Source: Ophioderma brevispina (Eukaryota; Echinodermata; Ophiuroidea; Amphilepidida; Ophiodermatidae). Taken from it: 64,000 nucleotides of DNA. The stretch spans positions 1 through 64,000 of the forward strand of contig JAMKCH010010270.1 of assembly GCA_023653785.1 (NCBI GenBank), read 5' to 3'. The notes below the pieces were generated by a model. The model was given only the letters and a program-made list of their open reading frames with translations, ran no database searches and was not told the origin of the DNA. Position numbers and translations under genes: made by a program. Positions 11,734 to 22,226 of this stretch are shown one piece after another (positions within the stretch are counted from its first letter, which is position 1; each line of letters opens with the position of its first letter).

Positions 11734-12097
11734 TTTTGACCACCACCCATGCTCCAGGAGCAGGTCTTCCTCACTAACCTCAAAGGGCAGCTATTATTTT
11801 TTCTTATCTTTTTTTGGACTTAGAATTTTTCCCTCTAACCTGAAAAAATAATGAAAATTTTATATATTTTAAAAGAGGCAGTAGCGAGATTCAAACCCTA
11901 GACCACTGTATCATGAGGTCAGCTTTCTAACCACAAGACCAGCGAGGATTGGTGTGCCAGATTTGCAATTCTAATCCTTGATAACATTTACGGAATAAAT
12001 CGCTACTGCTATTGTGGTCAGCACTCAATATAATGAATAGCTCCGCTCTGGAACGGTTGCCACAACCCATGCTCCAGGAGCATGAGTGGTGGTCAAA
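11734..12097. mobile_element. Small inverted-repeat element with GACCACCAC ends
   Basis: The left end reads TTTTTGACCACCACCCATGC, followed by TCCAGGAGCA. The right end, reverse complemented, reads TTTTGACCACCACTCATGC, then TCCTGGAGCATGGG. Inside is a second inverted pair, GCAGTAGCGA near 11878 and TCGCTACTGC near 12003, enclosing a tRNA-like segment. The element is about 364 bp long. It resembles a MITE or a SINE-carrying composite. Confidence 0.7.
11882..11950 (-). ncRNA. tRNA-derived sequence (SINE-like promoter boxes)
   Basis: On the minus strand, TGGTCTTGTGGTTAGAAAGC resembles a tRNA D-arm with an A box. About 33 bases further on, GGGTTTGAATCTC resembles a T-arm with a B box. The anticodon region does not fold into a normal 7-base loop and the acceptor stem is not convincing, so this is a tRNA pseudogene or the head of a SINE, not a functional tRNA. 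It sits inside the inverted-repeat element at 11734-12097. Confidence 0.5.
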
Positions 12098-12393
12098 ATC
12101 TCACACTTGCAAATGAAATCATTCCATTCATAATGAAATTTAATGAAAAGTAACTTAATATTTTGATGATGGCAATCTCAAGCGTACACTTTGGACTTGT
12201 AGGGAAAAAAAATGCAAAAAGTGGGCATTTTGATCCTGGGGCATGTGATTGCATCCCATACACATCTATGAGCCTGACCTCAGTATTTGTAGGTCTATTA
12301 CATACATATGCCCCTTATAACAATGCAAAACAACACCAAAGATTATAACTTAATCCATGTTTTCACAAAGAAGTTAAGCCTATGAATTGTTAA

Positions 12394-12731
12394 AGGTGCA
12401 TTTTGTGATTCTAGCACCTTCTGTTTTATTTATGGTTCGCTAGATATCGTCGAGAAATGCTTATTCCCAAAATTTCAGTTGATACCGATCTTGCGGTTTG
12501 ATGTTATGAGCAAATGCTTGTATCACAGATTCCCATAGGCTAGTGTACTGTAATTTCTGTCCGTTTACGGACAGAAAATACAAATATGCAAATTTCTTAC
12601 AGATGCGACCGAATTTGCAAGTAAAATTGGGTACACATGCATTACTAAGGCTAACGGTTCAGATGATATAAAAATCTCAACTTTTTTGGGGTAAGTCTGG
12701 GGGACGAGGCTGTGGATCACAAAATGCCCCT
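12394..12731. mobile_element. TTAA-flanked MITE family 2 (AGGTGCATTTTGTGAT ends)
   Basis: TTAA at 12390-12393 is followed by AGGTGCATTTTGTGATT. The right end, reverse complemented, reads AGGGGCATTTTGTGATCC and abuts TTAA at 12732-12735. The terminal inverted repeats are about 17 bp, with a perfect TTAA target duplication and 338 bp of element. No coding capacity is seen. It lies in intron 1 of the carrier gene. Confidence 0.85.
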
Positions 12732-13497
12732 TTAACTTTACGGGTAAAAATTCAAAGAACAAAACAATTTTGACAGCTCCAAATATTAAAATGACTGTTG
12801 ACCCATAGCGGTAATATCTGTTTAATACCTCTATGGTTGACCTCAAACTATGTACCCTGTTACCATAGAGGTAATTCTTAAGCTTATTTTGTATTGAAAA
12901 TAAGCATACTAAGTATGTACTTGATCCATGTTCGCAATCTTCCCATTAGAGGTGGGTTACCCGATCAAGGTCCAATTCTTCATATGATGATTTGTCCCTC
13001 ACATGGAAACATATCGCTAAAACATCTGATTACATATTTTGATTTAAATCGGTTTGACTAGTAGAAGCAAAAATGTGCACTAAACTGGCTCATAGGACAG
13101 TGTGTGTGTATTCACATTTGGAGATAATTTTGTTCCTTAAAATTTCCATGGGGTAATGAGAAAAATATGAACTTTCTTCTGATACCAAAATCTCAGTTCT
13201 GATGTCCAAAGTAGGGGGAGGGGGTGGTTGGCAATTGGGTCACCCACCTTTAAGAAATTGTTCAATTAAAAAAGGTCAACTTAAAGTGTCAACTAGACAC
13301 ACATGGTGCAGCCAAAAAGACTTTATGATTAAAATCGGACACCTTCCAGTGGCAATACCATTGCCCATTTTGATTAAAATAATTGGTTTTTGCCCAATTT
13401 ATACTCTAAAGCCATCTGGTTGGACTGACAATCATTATTTGTTATTAGTGCTTTTATTTATGCCCAAGAAAATTTAAAGACTCTAAAAGAAATTTAC

Positions 13498-13647
13498 CTT
13501 TGTGAGGTCTATGGGATGTGTAATACATGCAGCACCCGCTGATGCCAGTCCTCCAAAATACCACCTTGACACTAGTTTAGTTGTGGCCACTGGGGCAAAG
13601 GCTTGCTTCCCATCGCCTCCAGTGCTTGCTGCTGGCTGAGGCGACAT
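13498..13647 (-). CDS. slc25a10: Mitochondrial dicarboxylate carrier, exon 1 (residues 1-50)
   Basis: On the minus strand the start codon at 13647 has an A at -3 (AACATGT). Fifty codons follow, ending in the lysine of PIDLTK, and then a donor GTAAAT at 13497. The first 28 residues (MSPQPAAS..., small and polar) are a variable leader. SRWYFGGLASAGAA and CITHPIDLTK are the first transmembrane helix and the P-x-D-x-x-K signature that closes mitochondrial carriers on the matrix side. The exon joins exon 2 in phase 0 to give PIDLTK-VHLQTQQ, as in SLC25A10 proteins. Codon use and absence of stops support a live exon. The leader is longer than in many relatives, and a further upstream non-coding exon cannot be excluded. 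Confidence 0.92.
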
Positions 13648-14917
13648 GTTGCTTTTCACTGCTTCCCTGATTTGTATGGAATGGTTGACTGAATTTACAG
13701 ATATGAGTTCTGGCTGCTTTACCCAGTTGGAAATTTTGCTAAGTCATATCCACATAGAGTTTCTGTCTTTTTTACCAAGTTGAGAATTTTGCTTGGTCAT
13801 CATGCCCATAAAATGTGCATTATCTCTTTCTCACTCTCTTTCTGTCACACACACACACAAACACACAGGCTCTTTTGGTAAAATTCTAAGGTCAATTGGT
13901 TATGTTGTCCTCGATCAGCTGGGTGTTCATTGACTGTGACGGGGTGTTCACAAGCCGTGACGAGAAGTAGCTAGATGTTCAGTCAAGCATTGATGGGCTG
14001 GCTTGGTGTGCACGTGCAACATGTAACTCTCTGAAAAAGACAACAAGTACATTGGAGTGATGATTGAGTATTCAACACATTGAACATAGGGGAATTCCAG
14101 GATACTGCAGCCCAGGAACCCATGGATACAGCCCCAATATGGCCACATTCACTATAATTCTGGCCTTATCATTTACAGGATATCCTGTAGTGATGAGTGT
14201 TACATCAGGGTTCACACTTAGGTTTTTTAACTTGAAGTCCACTGGACCCCATAATTTTCAAATGTTCAGAATCATCTGGTCCAGAGGAATATTTTGTGGT
14301 CCAAGACTAGCCTACCAAATGTTTGTAGTACTACTAATCAGGGCTTATCAGTTTCCAAATACATGGTGGGTGAGATTTCCTGATTTCTACTGTGCCTTTG
14401 GTGAAACCTTCGAGGTATCACATTTCCAATTATTTTAATGTTAACTAGTTGGTTTTCTGTCAGACAATACTAATTAGTAATAGCCATTGCAATATTGTGA
14501 ATTTGGTTTTCCCACTATAAGCATTAATTTTGAATATGAATTTGTACGCTGTCATTTTGGAGTCTTTGCTGTGAAGACATCATCATTGAACTGCAACGCT
14601 TCTTTTAACCCTGGATATTAGAGGACTTGAAACCCTAAGTATCTAATTAAAATCTTTTGAGTGTGATACATACCGATAATGGTGTTTTGGACATACCAAA
14701 TTTTTGAACCAATCTGATTAAAATCATTAAACATGTGTTATTACATAAAATTTAGATATTTGTGCACAAGGCTCATTTATTTGTGTTTAAAGGGTATTTC
14801 TGACCTTTGACATCCAAAAGACATCATAACAGTAGAATAAGGAAATATTTGAATCCTCATGCAGCTGAGCAAATTGTTCAGTTTTATAACCTCCCGGCTT
14901 GATATGGGTAACTCGCT
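13648..14917. other. Upstream flank of the carrier gene, no gene seen
   Basis: This region should contain the 5' untranslated part and promoter of the minus-strand carrier gene. I could not identify a TATA box or initiator with confidence. It includes an (AC)n tract at about 13850-13868. Around 14787 there is an isolated TTTAAAGGGTATTTCTGACC, which resembles one end of the TTAA-flanked MITEs but has no partner that I found. Confidence 0.45.
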
Positions 14918-15400
14918 TTTCAGGATCAAATTGCACACCTCCAGCACATTCAAAATGCTGCAGCAAGCTTAGAGAAACAGAAAAGTCTCACATCACCTCA
15001 GTTTTTAAAAATGATTTACACTGGTTGCCAGTGGGTATAGAATGGGTACCAATCATACTAATAGTCTTCAAATCATGATTGATATGTACCAGGGTAATAT
15101 CATGGTTTAATCTCACAACTGTGTACCACCTAGAAGGCTTTTGTTCCACTATTAGGGCATTCGTCTGTGAACCTCTTTCTAAAATCATGGGGGACCGAGC
15201 TTTTTCCAATTGCTGCTCCACGTCTTTGGAATGCTTACAGTTCATGTTAGATATAGCACATCTTTGGCTCAATTTAAGACCTCTTTAAAAACGTATTGAT
15301 GCCATCAAAGCTTTTTAATTTTATACGTGCTTCAGAGGCCTGTTTTCTTCTCTATTTTTTTGTTTCTAGTCAGTTATCTGCAGAGTTCTATGTATTGTTT
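14918..15400 (+). pseudogene. LINE relic, C-terminal end of a reverse-transcriptase ORF
   Basis: Across shifting frames the translation shows, in order, remnants of the conserved tail of CR1/L2-group LINE proteins: HIQNAAA-LE near 14947, HHITSVFKNDLHWLPVG near 14989, an IVFKS stretch near 15064, and MGDRAFSNCCSTSLEC near 15187 (the usual motif is GDRAFS-AAPRLWN). Downstream LNLRPL corresponds to the family's final helix. Frameshifts and stops show it is long dead. The upstream catalytic domain is absent, as expected for a 5'-truncated copy. The 3' boundary is not clear. Confidence 0.7.
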
Positions 15401-15539
15401 GTAATTGTTACGTTGTAGTTGCACCTTGGCTCCTGTATGGTAATTTGTGCGCAATTATATGTCCACCATTATTATATCTTATGGACTTCAAAATGTGGCT
15501 ATACCTGAAAATAGCCTGCGGCTCTGACAGAATGGCGGG

Positions 15540-15815
15540 AGCCAGAACCTCTTTTTCTGGGGGGGGGGAAATGGGGGGCAAAGTGAAATTTTGGAGGGGG
15601 GGGCAAAAGATGATTTTGGGGGACAAAAGTATTCAAATATTGGAGATTTTTAACCAATTTTGGCCCAAAATCGCTGATTCTTCCCCAAACTGTGGGATTT
15701 TTGGCCCCAAATCGGCAAAATTTTCCAACAACCCTCATTTTTATTCGGCCGGGGGGGGGGGCAAACTAGGGGGGCAAGGGAAAAAAAAATTGGGGGAAAA
15801 AGCCCCCCTCCCATG
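15540..15815. repeat. G-rich low-complexity repeat
   Basis: Alternating G runs (GGGGGGGGG near 15558, GGGGGGGG near 15596 and GGGGGGGGGG near 15751) are separated by A/T-rich spacers such as GATTTTTGGCCCCAAAAT-like words. Long frames open on both strands here reflect biased composition and are not supported as genes. Confidence 0.6.
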
Positions 15816-16944
15816 GACCACACAGTCCCAACAGTATTGCCCACTTGTTCTGATGTACTAGAAACCTTAAAATCTGTAAAAGGGATCTCAAGGTCTGCGA
15901 TATATTCATAGGGCTTCAAATTGCAAATACCCTAATCTTTTAAAGTGCCGCTTGAATCCAAATGATGTGGCTGGAAATCCAAAGGATTTTGTTTTTACAA
16001 TAACACTTCGGGTATTTTGCACCTGGATGGGTGTCTTACACGTAAACAGGGGGATGTTTCCTGGCTGATTCATTATTGTGAAGACATTACCAGCAGCCAC
16101 TGAATTCTGATCGGGATCTGGAATATCCTATCAAAGTTGATTCGCTTGCATTAATACATAGACATGTTCAAGCTTTACCATTCACAGGTATAGTTTATAC
16201 CTAATAGATAGATCCTTTTCATCTGTTAAATGAAAGTCAAATTAATGGTATAGTGTTTCACTATTTTTGCGTAAAACGTGTATAAATACCCCTTTTCCCC
16301 AGTATTTTGGCCCGGTATAGTAACTTTTTGCCCGGTATAGTAACTTTTTCAAGACTGTGTGCACTGCACTCCTCACATAATATGATATTTCGCGCTTGTT
16401 AGTTTTTCCACACATGCGGTGATCACGCACAAATCCCATCTATGCCGTTCATATGTTCAAACCATTTTATTCCTTCAAATCTTGTTCAAAAACTGTAGTT
16501 TAACCTATCTTTTTGATTCGGTATATAAAACAAATATTGACTATTTGGGACATTGTAAAAATTACAGGCCCTTGGTGATCTCAAAAACATACTATGCCCC
16601 TCAGCGAGTTTTTGATATCACCTCGGGCCTATAATTTTAACCATGCCCCTTGAGCAGCCAGTACCGTATTGACTATTTGTATACTACCAGCTGTTACTAA
16701 TGCAACTGTGCAAAAATCTCATTTTTTGGAAAATTGGGATATGAGAATCCATTCCTCCCATTGAATCATGTATTAGGCGATGTCATTTCAACCTGATGAT
16801 TTGATTCTCGCAAACTCAGACGAATTTGCATCCCTGTTCAATCGTATTTCTTCTTTCATATAAAATTAAACAAGTATTTCCACCGACTAAAAAACATACC
16901 ATAAACAAGTATTTTTGTCTGTTTTTGCTACACTAATTCAAGCA
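15816..16944. other. No gene seen, with a 20-bp direct duplication
   Basis: At 16310-16349 the 20-mer GCCCGGTATAGTAACTTTTT occurs twice in tandem without mismatch. The rest is AT-rich DNA without a recognisable domain. Confidence 0.5.
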
Positions 16945-17859
16945 TTTCAGCTCTCAGAGATCCTGAAACTGGGATGTTGGTCACTGACAGTCAACAGAAG
17001 GCTGAAATTCTTAGTAAACAATTTCAATCTCAGTTTACCAAAGAAAATCTAGAAGAGCTACCAGAAGAGTTCGAAAGTGAAATCTATGCCGGACTTTGAT
17101 ATAGAGGAGGCTGGGGTAATAAAACTGCTGGCTGAGTTGAACCCAAACAAAGCCACCGGCCCAGATGAGATTTCAGCAAGATATTTGAAAACAACAGCTG
17201 AAGAAATAGCTTTAGCAGTCAAAACCATATTCCAACTTTCCTTGGATACAGTGTAGTACCAAATGAATGGCTGCTTTCTAACATCACGCCCATTTACAAA
17301 AAGGAGGACCGCACAGTTGCATCAAATTATAGATCAGTGAACCTTACATCAGTTTGCAGTAAAATTTTTGAACATACTAAAATCAAATGTCATGAAACAT
17401 CTGGACAAAAACAATATATTGTGTGAAAATCAACACAGGAATTTTTCGACGAAATCATTCCTGTGAGACCCAACTGATAAACACAACCCTAGATCAAAGA
17501 CAACAAGTAGATATGATTATCATGGATTTCGCGAAAGCGTTTGACAAAGTTCCACACTGCAGGCTGTTAAGTAAACTCGATCGCTATGGGGTAAGGGGTA
17601 AAGTACTTAAATGGACCAAAACATTTCTCGCCCAAAGAAAACAATGTGTCGCAATTGAAGGGAAATACTCAGAATGGGTTAAAGTGGAATCTAGTGTCCG
17701 CCAGGGCACAGTTACAGGCCCGATGGATTTTTTGGTATTCATAAATGACTTGCCTCAGAACTTAACATCTAGCGTGAAATCGTTTGCAGATGACTGCATT
17801 GTTTACAGCAAAGTGGCCGGTCCAGAGGATGCTGGCATGTTACAAAGAGATTTAGATGC

Positions 17860-17867
17860 ACTCACTA
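17860..17867. repeat. 8-bp target-site duplication, left (ACTCACTA)
   Basis: ACTCACTA directly precedes the CAGTGGC terminus of the hAT-like insertion. The right copy at 18287-18294 is ACTCACTG, one base different. Confidence 0.8.
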
Positions 17868-18286
17868 CAGTGGCAGCGGGGGGGCAGATTGGCCCCACCC
17901 GGACAACTAAAATGGTGACGGAGAAGCTAAAAAATGGGGACGAAAAGAAGGGGAGAAGAGGGAGAAAGAGAAGGAAAAGGGAAGGAGAAGGTGAAAAGAG
18001 AAGAGAAGTGGAAGGAGAAGGGAAAAGAGATAAGAAAGGGGAAAGAGAAGGGAAAAGAGATAAGAAAATGGGAGGGAAAAGAGATAAGGAAAGGGGAAGG
18101 AGAAAAATAGTGTGTTGTGTGGGTGCTCAGGTCGAAGTGGCTTCGCTCCCCCCCCCCCTCTTCAGAATTTCGAACCGTCTAGAAAAAAATATGGGTCTAC
18201 CCGGCGAGCGAAGCGAGCCGAAAAAAAAATGGGGAAACTTCTTGAGTCTAGCCCCCCCCGGAGGCTCAGGTCTGGTTACGCGCCTG
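17868..18286. mobile_element. hAT-like non-autonomous element inserted in the LINE
   Basis: The 419-bp insert begins CAGTGGCAGCGG and ends GGTTACGCGCCTG. The reverse complement of the end is CAGGCGCGTAACC, so the termini form a short imperfect inverted pair of the CAG...CTG kind seen in hAT elements. 8-bp flanking duplications (one mismatch) support the assignment. Removing the insert and one duplication gives GCACTCACTACATGGCAATC, which reads ALTTWQS and rejoins the two halves of the reverse transcriptase in frame. The interior is a purine-rich GGAGAAG-type tract (17930-18110) and a GCGAGCGAAGCGAGCC motif. No transposase is present. Confidence 0.85.
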
Positions 18287-18294
18287 ACTCACTG
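18287..18294. repeat. 8-bp target-site duplication, right (ACTCACTG)
   Basis: This is the right-hand partner of 17860-17867, immediately after the CGCGCCTG terminus of the inserted element. Confidence 0.8.
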
Positions 18295-19080
18295 CATGGC
18301 AATCCAAGTGGCAAATGAAATTCAATGCCCAAAAATGTTATGTTCTGAGAGTGACTCATGCACGATCACCTAAAAAATTCACCTATACACTTAACAATAC
18401 TGAGTTGGCTGAAACAAATGAATACCCTTATCTAGGGATAACTCTTACTACAAACTGGACCTGGAATACACATAAATAAAATTGTCTCAAAAGCTAACAG
18501 AACTCTTGGGTTCATTAAGAGGAACTTATACTCATGTTCAAAAAAGGTAAAAAACCTTGCATATAAATCATTGGTCCGCCCAACAATGGAGTATTGTGGA
18601 TCAGTATGGGATCCGTCAACAAAAGAACTCATACAGAAATTAGAATCAGTTCAAAATAGGGGAGCTCGGTTGTAATGGGAGATAACAACAGGACAAGTAG
18701 TATTTCTAAAATGAAAAAAGGAACTTGAGTGGGAACCGCTTGAAACGAGAAGAAGAGTGACTAGGGTCACCTTATTTCACCAAGCGCCTTATCGGGTCGC
18801 CTTGCCATCCCAACGCAAACAATCTTACGCCCGGTCCTCCGTTCATCAAGACACTACTCTTTCATGCCCAGGACTATAATTGACTGGAATGCCATACCAA
18901 CATACATCAAAGAAATAGAAGACAAAAAACAGTTCAAGAAAGCAGTCGCTCAACACTACAATGCCTACCAGTAACCGATCACATCCAGTAACCATTTGTA
19001 CCTTCCTACTCCTTTTTGGGTTGGTACATTTACTGACCCCACTTATCTGACACCACTTACTTGACCCCACCTGATACGAG

Positions 19081-20108
19081 TTATTTTAGAACTATTTTGG
19101 AACTATTTTGTATGACATGTTAATTTGCAATATTATAATGTAGGCCGCCCTAAACTTGATAATGGGCTATGTATTTGTAATTTTCTTTCCGCCGTAATTA
19201 ACAGCCTCGTATACTTACATTCATGAGCCTTGTGCAAAAACCGCAAACTTACTGTACGGGTGCACACCACCAAATAAATGCACTATTGAAATACTCGTAA
19301 AAATACCATGGAGCTTTTTTAGCGCGAAATTTTATGCCTTTTCTTTATAAATCTATTTAGTAGGCTTATCAATAAATTTAAGATCCATTTTTTAATTGTA
19401 AAAAATACACACACACACACACAGGCACTGCATTTACAAACGACTGCTACGAAAGATTAATAACAGATAGATTGATTAACACGGGCAAGTACGTACGAGG
19501 TTGAGCAAAGTTGTTTTAAATTCATTTGTTGACAGTGATCAAGGTTATTTCTTACAGATCTATATTTTTAATATGGCCATGCGTTTTGAACTCGACACCC
19601 AGAAAGGGTGGTGGAGTCACATTTTTCACTGTGGTCGTTTAGTTTTTTAATGAATCTTTTTGAAGTATAAGAGATATGGCAGTAAATTTGGTATCAAATG
19701 AAAGCTGAAACATTAATTATTAAGTATGGAAAGTTTCATTGAGGTATCTTGAACATAGGCAGAATGGCATTCAATTCAATTGACAAAGTCGGGGGCGGTG
19801 GAGGAAGCGGTGCATGAGGAAGCGGTGCGCTATGTACAATCTGTATGGGAAATGTAATTTTTAGTGCCTTGAAGTGCAAATATGTTGGTATTTTCTTTAA
19901 AAATCAATGTTTTTCAACAAATTTTGTATCAGTATAGAGCTGACAGTATTATCTTTATGTTTATATTGTAAAATACCTAAATAATACACTGCTGTAGGCC
20001 ATTGATAGGCCTACTAGTATGTTCTCCAAGACAATAGGCCTACATTAATTTAAAATAATAATAACAGTAAGAAATCCATTTCAGGGTCAGAGACAAAAAT
20101 ACCGTTTT
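19081..20108. other. No gene seen, with an (AC)n microsatellite
   Basis: An (AC)n run lies at about 19409-19423. A small direct repeat GAGGAAGCGGTGC occurs twice at about 19801-19829. The rest is AT-rich DNA without a coding signal. Confidence 0.5.
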
Positions 20109-20636
20109 GTGGTGGGACGGAATTTGATAGCACTTTTTCAGTTGTACCTCCCTAGTTGTTGTTTTAATGGATCCTAATTAATGTCTGTGAGAACAAGTTA
20201 GTTATAACTACATATACAAACAAACAAAAGATCAAAGAATGTAGAGTGTTCCATGGCAACGCAAATTTAATGATGTGGTGGGACGGAGCGATAGCTTACA
20301 CATAATTTTAACACCGAACGGTTTCTGTATTTTTATCAAACAGTTTGATTTTTAAAATAATAAAACATTAAATTTTTAAAACAATGATATATAGTCCACT
20401 ATCCTAATATTACATGCAAAGAATGAAACAAAGAGGACTCCCCCCATTTTCACATCGCCTGTGTTAAAAAAATTGGTCGATGTGGTGGGAACGGAATGTG
20501 GTGGGACGGAATTTTGTCCGCTTATATTTTTTATGTATATGTCAAAACTTGGACAAATTGTCTTGAAAACCTTTTAAGTGAAATAATTACTACATTAAGG
20601 TCATTAACCCTAACCAGGACCGGGTCGTTTTGGCGG

Positions 20637-20935
20637 CCGACGGCCCAAATGCAACTAAGGGCAATCTATTTATATTTTTAACGGCCAGATGCAACGAGAG
20701 CCAAATTTTGCATCTCGGCCGTTTTTCCCGGCACAGGGAATAAGTAGCGTAAAGTCAATAACGGCCAGATTTGAAACGAAAAACATCGCGTACATTTTCC
20801 CGGAAGACGGGGCCCAGATGACAACGAAAAACATCGCGTCATTTTCCGGAAGACGGCCAGAGACAACGAAAAACATCGCTCCATTTTCACGAAAGACGTC
20901 CCAGATGCAACGAGAAACATCGCGTGCGATGCAAT
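20637..20935. repeat. Minisatellite, left array (ACGGCCCAGATGCAACGA unit)
   Basis: The unit is roughly ACGGCCCAGATGCAACGA, then AAAACATCGCGTCATTTTCC, then GGAAG. The landmark ACATCGCG recurs at 20783, 20831, 20872 (last base changed) and 20917, giving a period of 41-48 bp. The array continues, in the same orientation, at 21235-21500. Confidence 0.8.
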
Positions 20936-21234
20936 AAAAAAACAGGGATAATAAGTATAAATAAATAAATAATGATGACGTACTGCCACATGATCTGCAT
21001 AAATTGTAGCTTATAGTTCGCAGTCGTGAGTGGGCTATTACGCTACATCATAGTCGTGCGTGGCGCTATATGCTACGTCATGCTCCGGTTTACGGCATGA
21101 AATACTGTTTATGATAATTAAAAAAATAGCTTGAGAAAATGGTGGCGCGATCACCATCGAAATCGAAATTGTCTATGGGCATTTGACACAGTGGCACCCG
21201 CCTGATGAAAAGCATTGCGCCTGATGCGGGCAAA

Positions 21235-21500
21235 CCGGTCCGAAATGCAGTGAAATCATCGCATCATTTCCCGGGATTGACGGCCCAAATGAAACGAGAA
21301 CATCGCGTCATTTTCCGTAAAGAACGGCCCAAATGCAACGAGGAACATCGCGTTATTTTCCGTAAAGACGGACCAAAGGCAACGAGGAACATAGCGTATT
21401 TACCGGTAAGACGGCCAGATGCAATGAGGGGGCCAATGAGAGTCATTTGCGCGACCAAAAATCGATTGTGGACAGCCGAGATAGAACGAAAAACATTTTC
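21235..21500. repeat. Minisatellite, right array of the same unit
   Basis: ACATCGCG or close variants recur at about 21300, 21345 and 21389, a period of 44-45 bp. The same ACGGCCCAAATGCAACGAG words lie between them. The frames open across the array on both strands reflect repetition and are not supported as genes. Confidence 0.8.
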
Positions 21501-21863
21501 CGAACGGTACCACGTTTTCGTTGGCTCTCATTGCCTCTCGGCAGTGTTAGGGTTATAATGTATTTCAACCCTGTTACAAGGTATTTATTATTTCAACAAA
21601 AAAAATCAGTTACCTGGTTACTGAATATTTTGAATTTTGAAAATTGTCTTTAATTAGAACACTTAATTTTTTTCTAGGCGTGATTTTTTAGGCAGGATTC
21701 ACCTTATTAATGGCCCACATTGCTCAGGGTTAACATCTGAGATTATGTAACCTTTAACCTCTTGTTTCAACTGGGAATGGGAGGTGGAATATTCTAAGAA
21801 CATACTGGGTCATATTTGCATTCGCCTGGTTCTCCCAGGACCTTCCGTACTCCCAGGACTTAC

Positions 21864-22226
21864 CTTAAAGGCCGACTCAGAGGATTTCCTGAGGAGGGCG
21901 GCCCTCAAATTCCAAAAAATAGTGTTTTTGCATGTACAATAAAGCTTGTACATATAATAATCCACGGTGGAAAATTGCTAAGCTTAAATCGAATTCCTTC
22001 ATATAGAAAATCACAAATTTTGTTAAAAAATTCCGGCTCCGGAAATTTTTTATACACAGTATCCTATGGGACGTATAATACACATAAATGTGTACGGCTC
22101 AAAACGAAAATCCGATTCCATCTCAAATGTCGGAATTGTGCTTTTAGGTTACTATCTTATCTAGGTGACTATTTCATTATTACACAAAAAAATAATATTT
22201 CGAAATCTCTGAGTCAGGACTTTTTT
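21864..22226 (-). mobile_element. MITE family 1, copy C
   Basis: The left end is CTTAAAGGCCGACTCAGAGG and the right end CGAAATCTCTGAGTCAGGAC, an inverted pair of about 17 bp. The internal palindrome AATTCCGGCTCCGGAAATTT and the words GTTACTATCTTATCTAGGTG are the reverse-complement order of copies A and B, so this copy is in the opposite orientation. The left flank contains TTAA and a TTTAA follows the right end. Confidence 0.8.

Larger units (their letters stand above)
11609..13497 (-). other. slc25a10: Intron 1 of the dicarboxylate-carrier gene
   Basis: The intron is bounded by donor GTAAAT (from 13497 downwards) and acceptor CAG (ending at 11609) on the minus strand, and is 1889 bp long. 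It falls between the codon for the last lysine of the PIDLTK signature and the valine of VHLQTQQ. It carries two non-autonomous inverted-repeat elements (11734-12097 and 12394-12731). The remaining sequence, including the G-rich patch near 13213-13228, shows no coding signal. Confidence 0.85.
16945..19080 (+). pseudogene. Non-LTR retrotransposon (CR1/Jockey-group) reverse transcriptase, broken
   Basis: Pieces of one LINE protein follow in order. From about 16950 comes LRDPETGMLVTDSQQKAEIL. A frameshift precedes LNPNKATGPDEISARYLK (RT motif 1). Another precedes NYRSVNLTSVCSKIFEH. From 17423 a long frame gives FRRNHSCETQL, MDFAKAFDKVPH with the catalytic aspartate, RQGTVTGPMDFLVFINDLP and KSFADDC, the FADD catalytic box. 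After the hAT-like insertion at 17868-18286 the protein continues with KFNAQKCYVLRV, YPYLGITLTTNW, IVSKANRTLGFIKRNLYSC and LVRPTMEYCGSVWDP. It lacks the endonuclease half, so it is 5'-truncated. Several frameshifts, stops and the insertion make it inactive. The region after about 18960 is 3' untranslated sequence; its end is approximate. Confidence 0.9.
20608..21552. mobile_element. piggyBac-like non-autonomous element with internal minisatellites
   Basis: TTAA at 20604-20607 is followed by CCCTAACCAGGACCGGG. The right end, reverse complemented, reads CCCTAACACTGCCGAGAGG and is preceded on its outer side by ATAA (TTAT at 21553-21556), so the target duplication is TTAA with one mismatch. TTAA targets and CCCTA termini are characteristic of the piggyBac superfamily. 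The 945-bp interior holds two degenerate tandem arrays and no transposase frame. The assignment rests on the ends only. Confidence 0.75.

Noticed and set aside
11882..11950. Functional tRNA gene
   Set aside because: A and B boxes are recognisable, but the anticodon arm and acceptor stem do not form a canonical tRNA. Annotated only as a tRNA-derived sequence.
15445..15919. 138-codon plus-strand and 89-codon minus-strand frames
   Set aside because: Both run through G-rich low-complexity sequence, with glycine- or proline-rich products and no family resemblance.
17930..18110. Lysine/arginine/glutamate-rich extension of the reverse-transcriptase frame
   Set aside because: It is the purine-rich interior of the inserted hAT-like element read through by chance, not a domain of the LINE protein.
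20670..21558. Open frames of 60-117 codons on both strands
   Set aside because: They cross the 41-48-bp minisatellite of the piggyBac-like element on both strands. The repeated peptides mirror the DNA repeat and show no domain.
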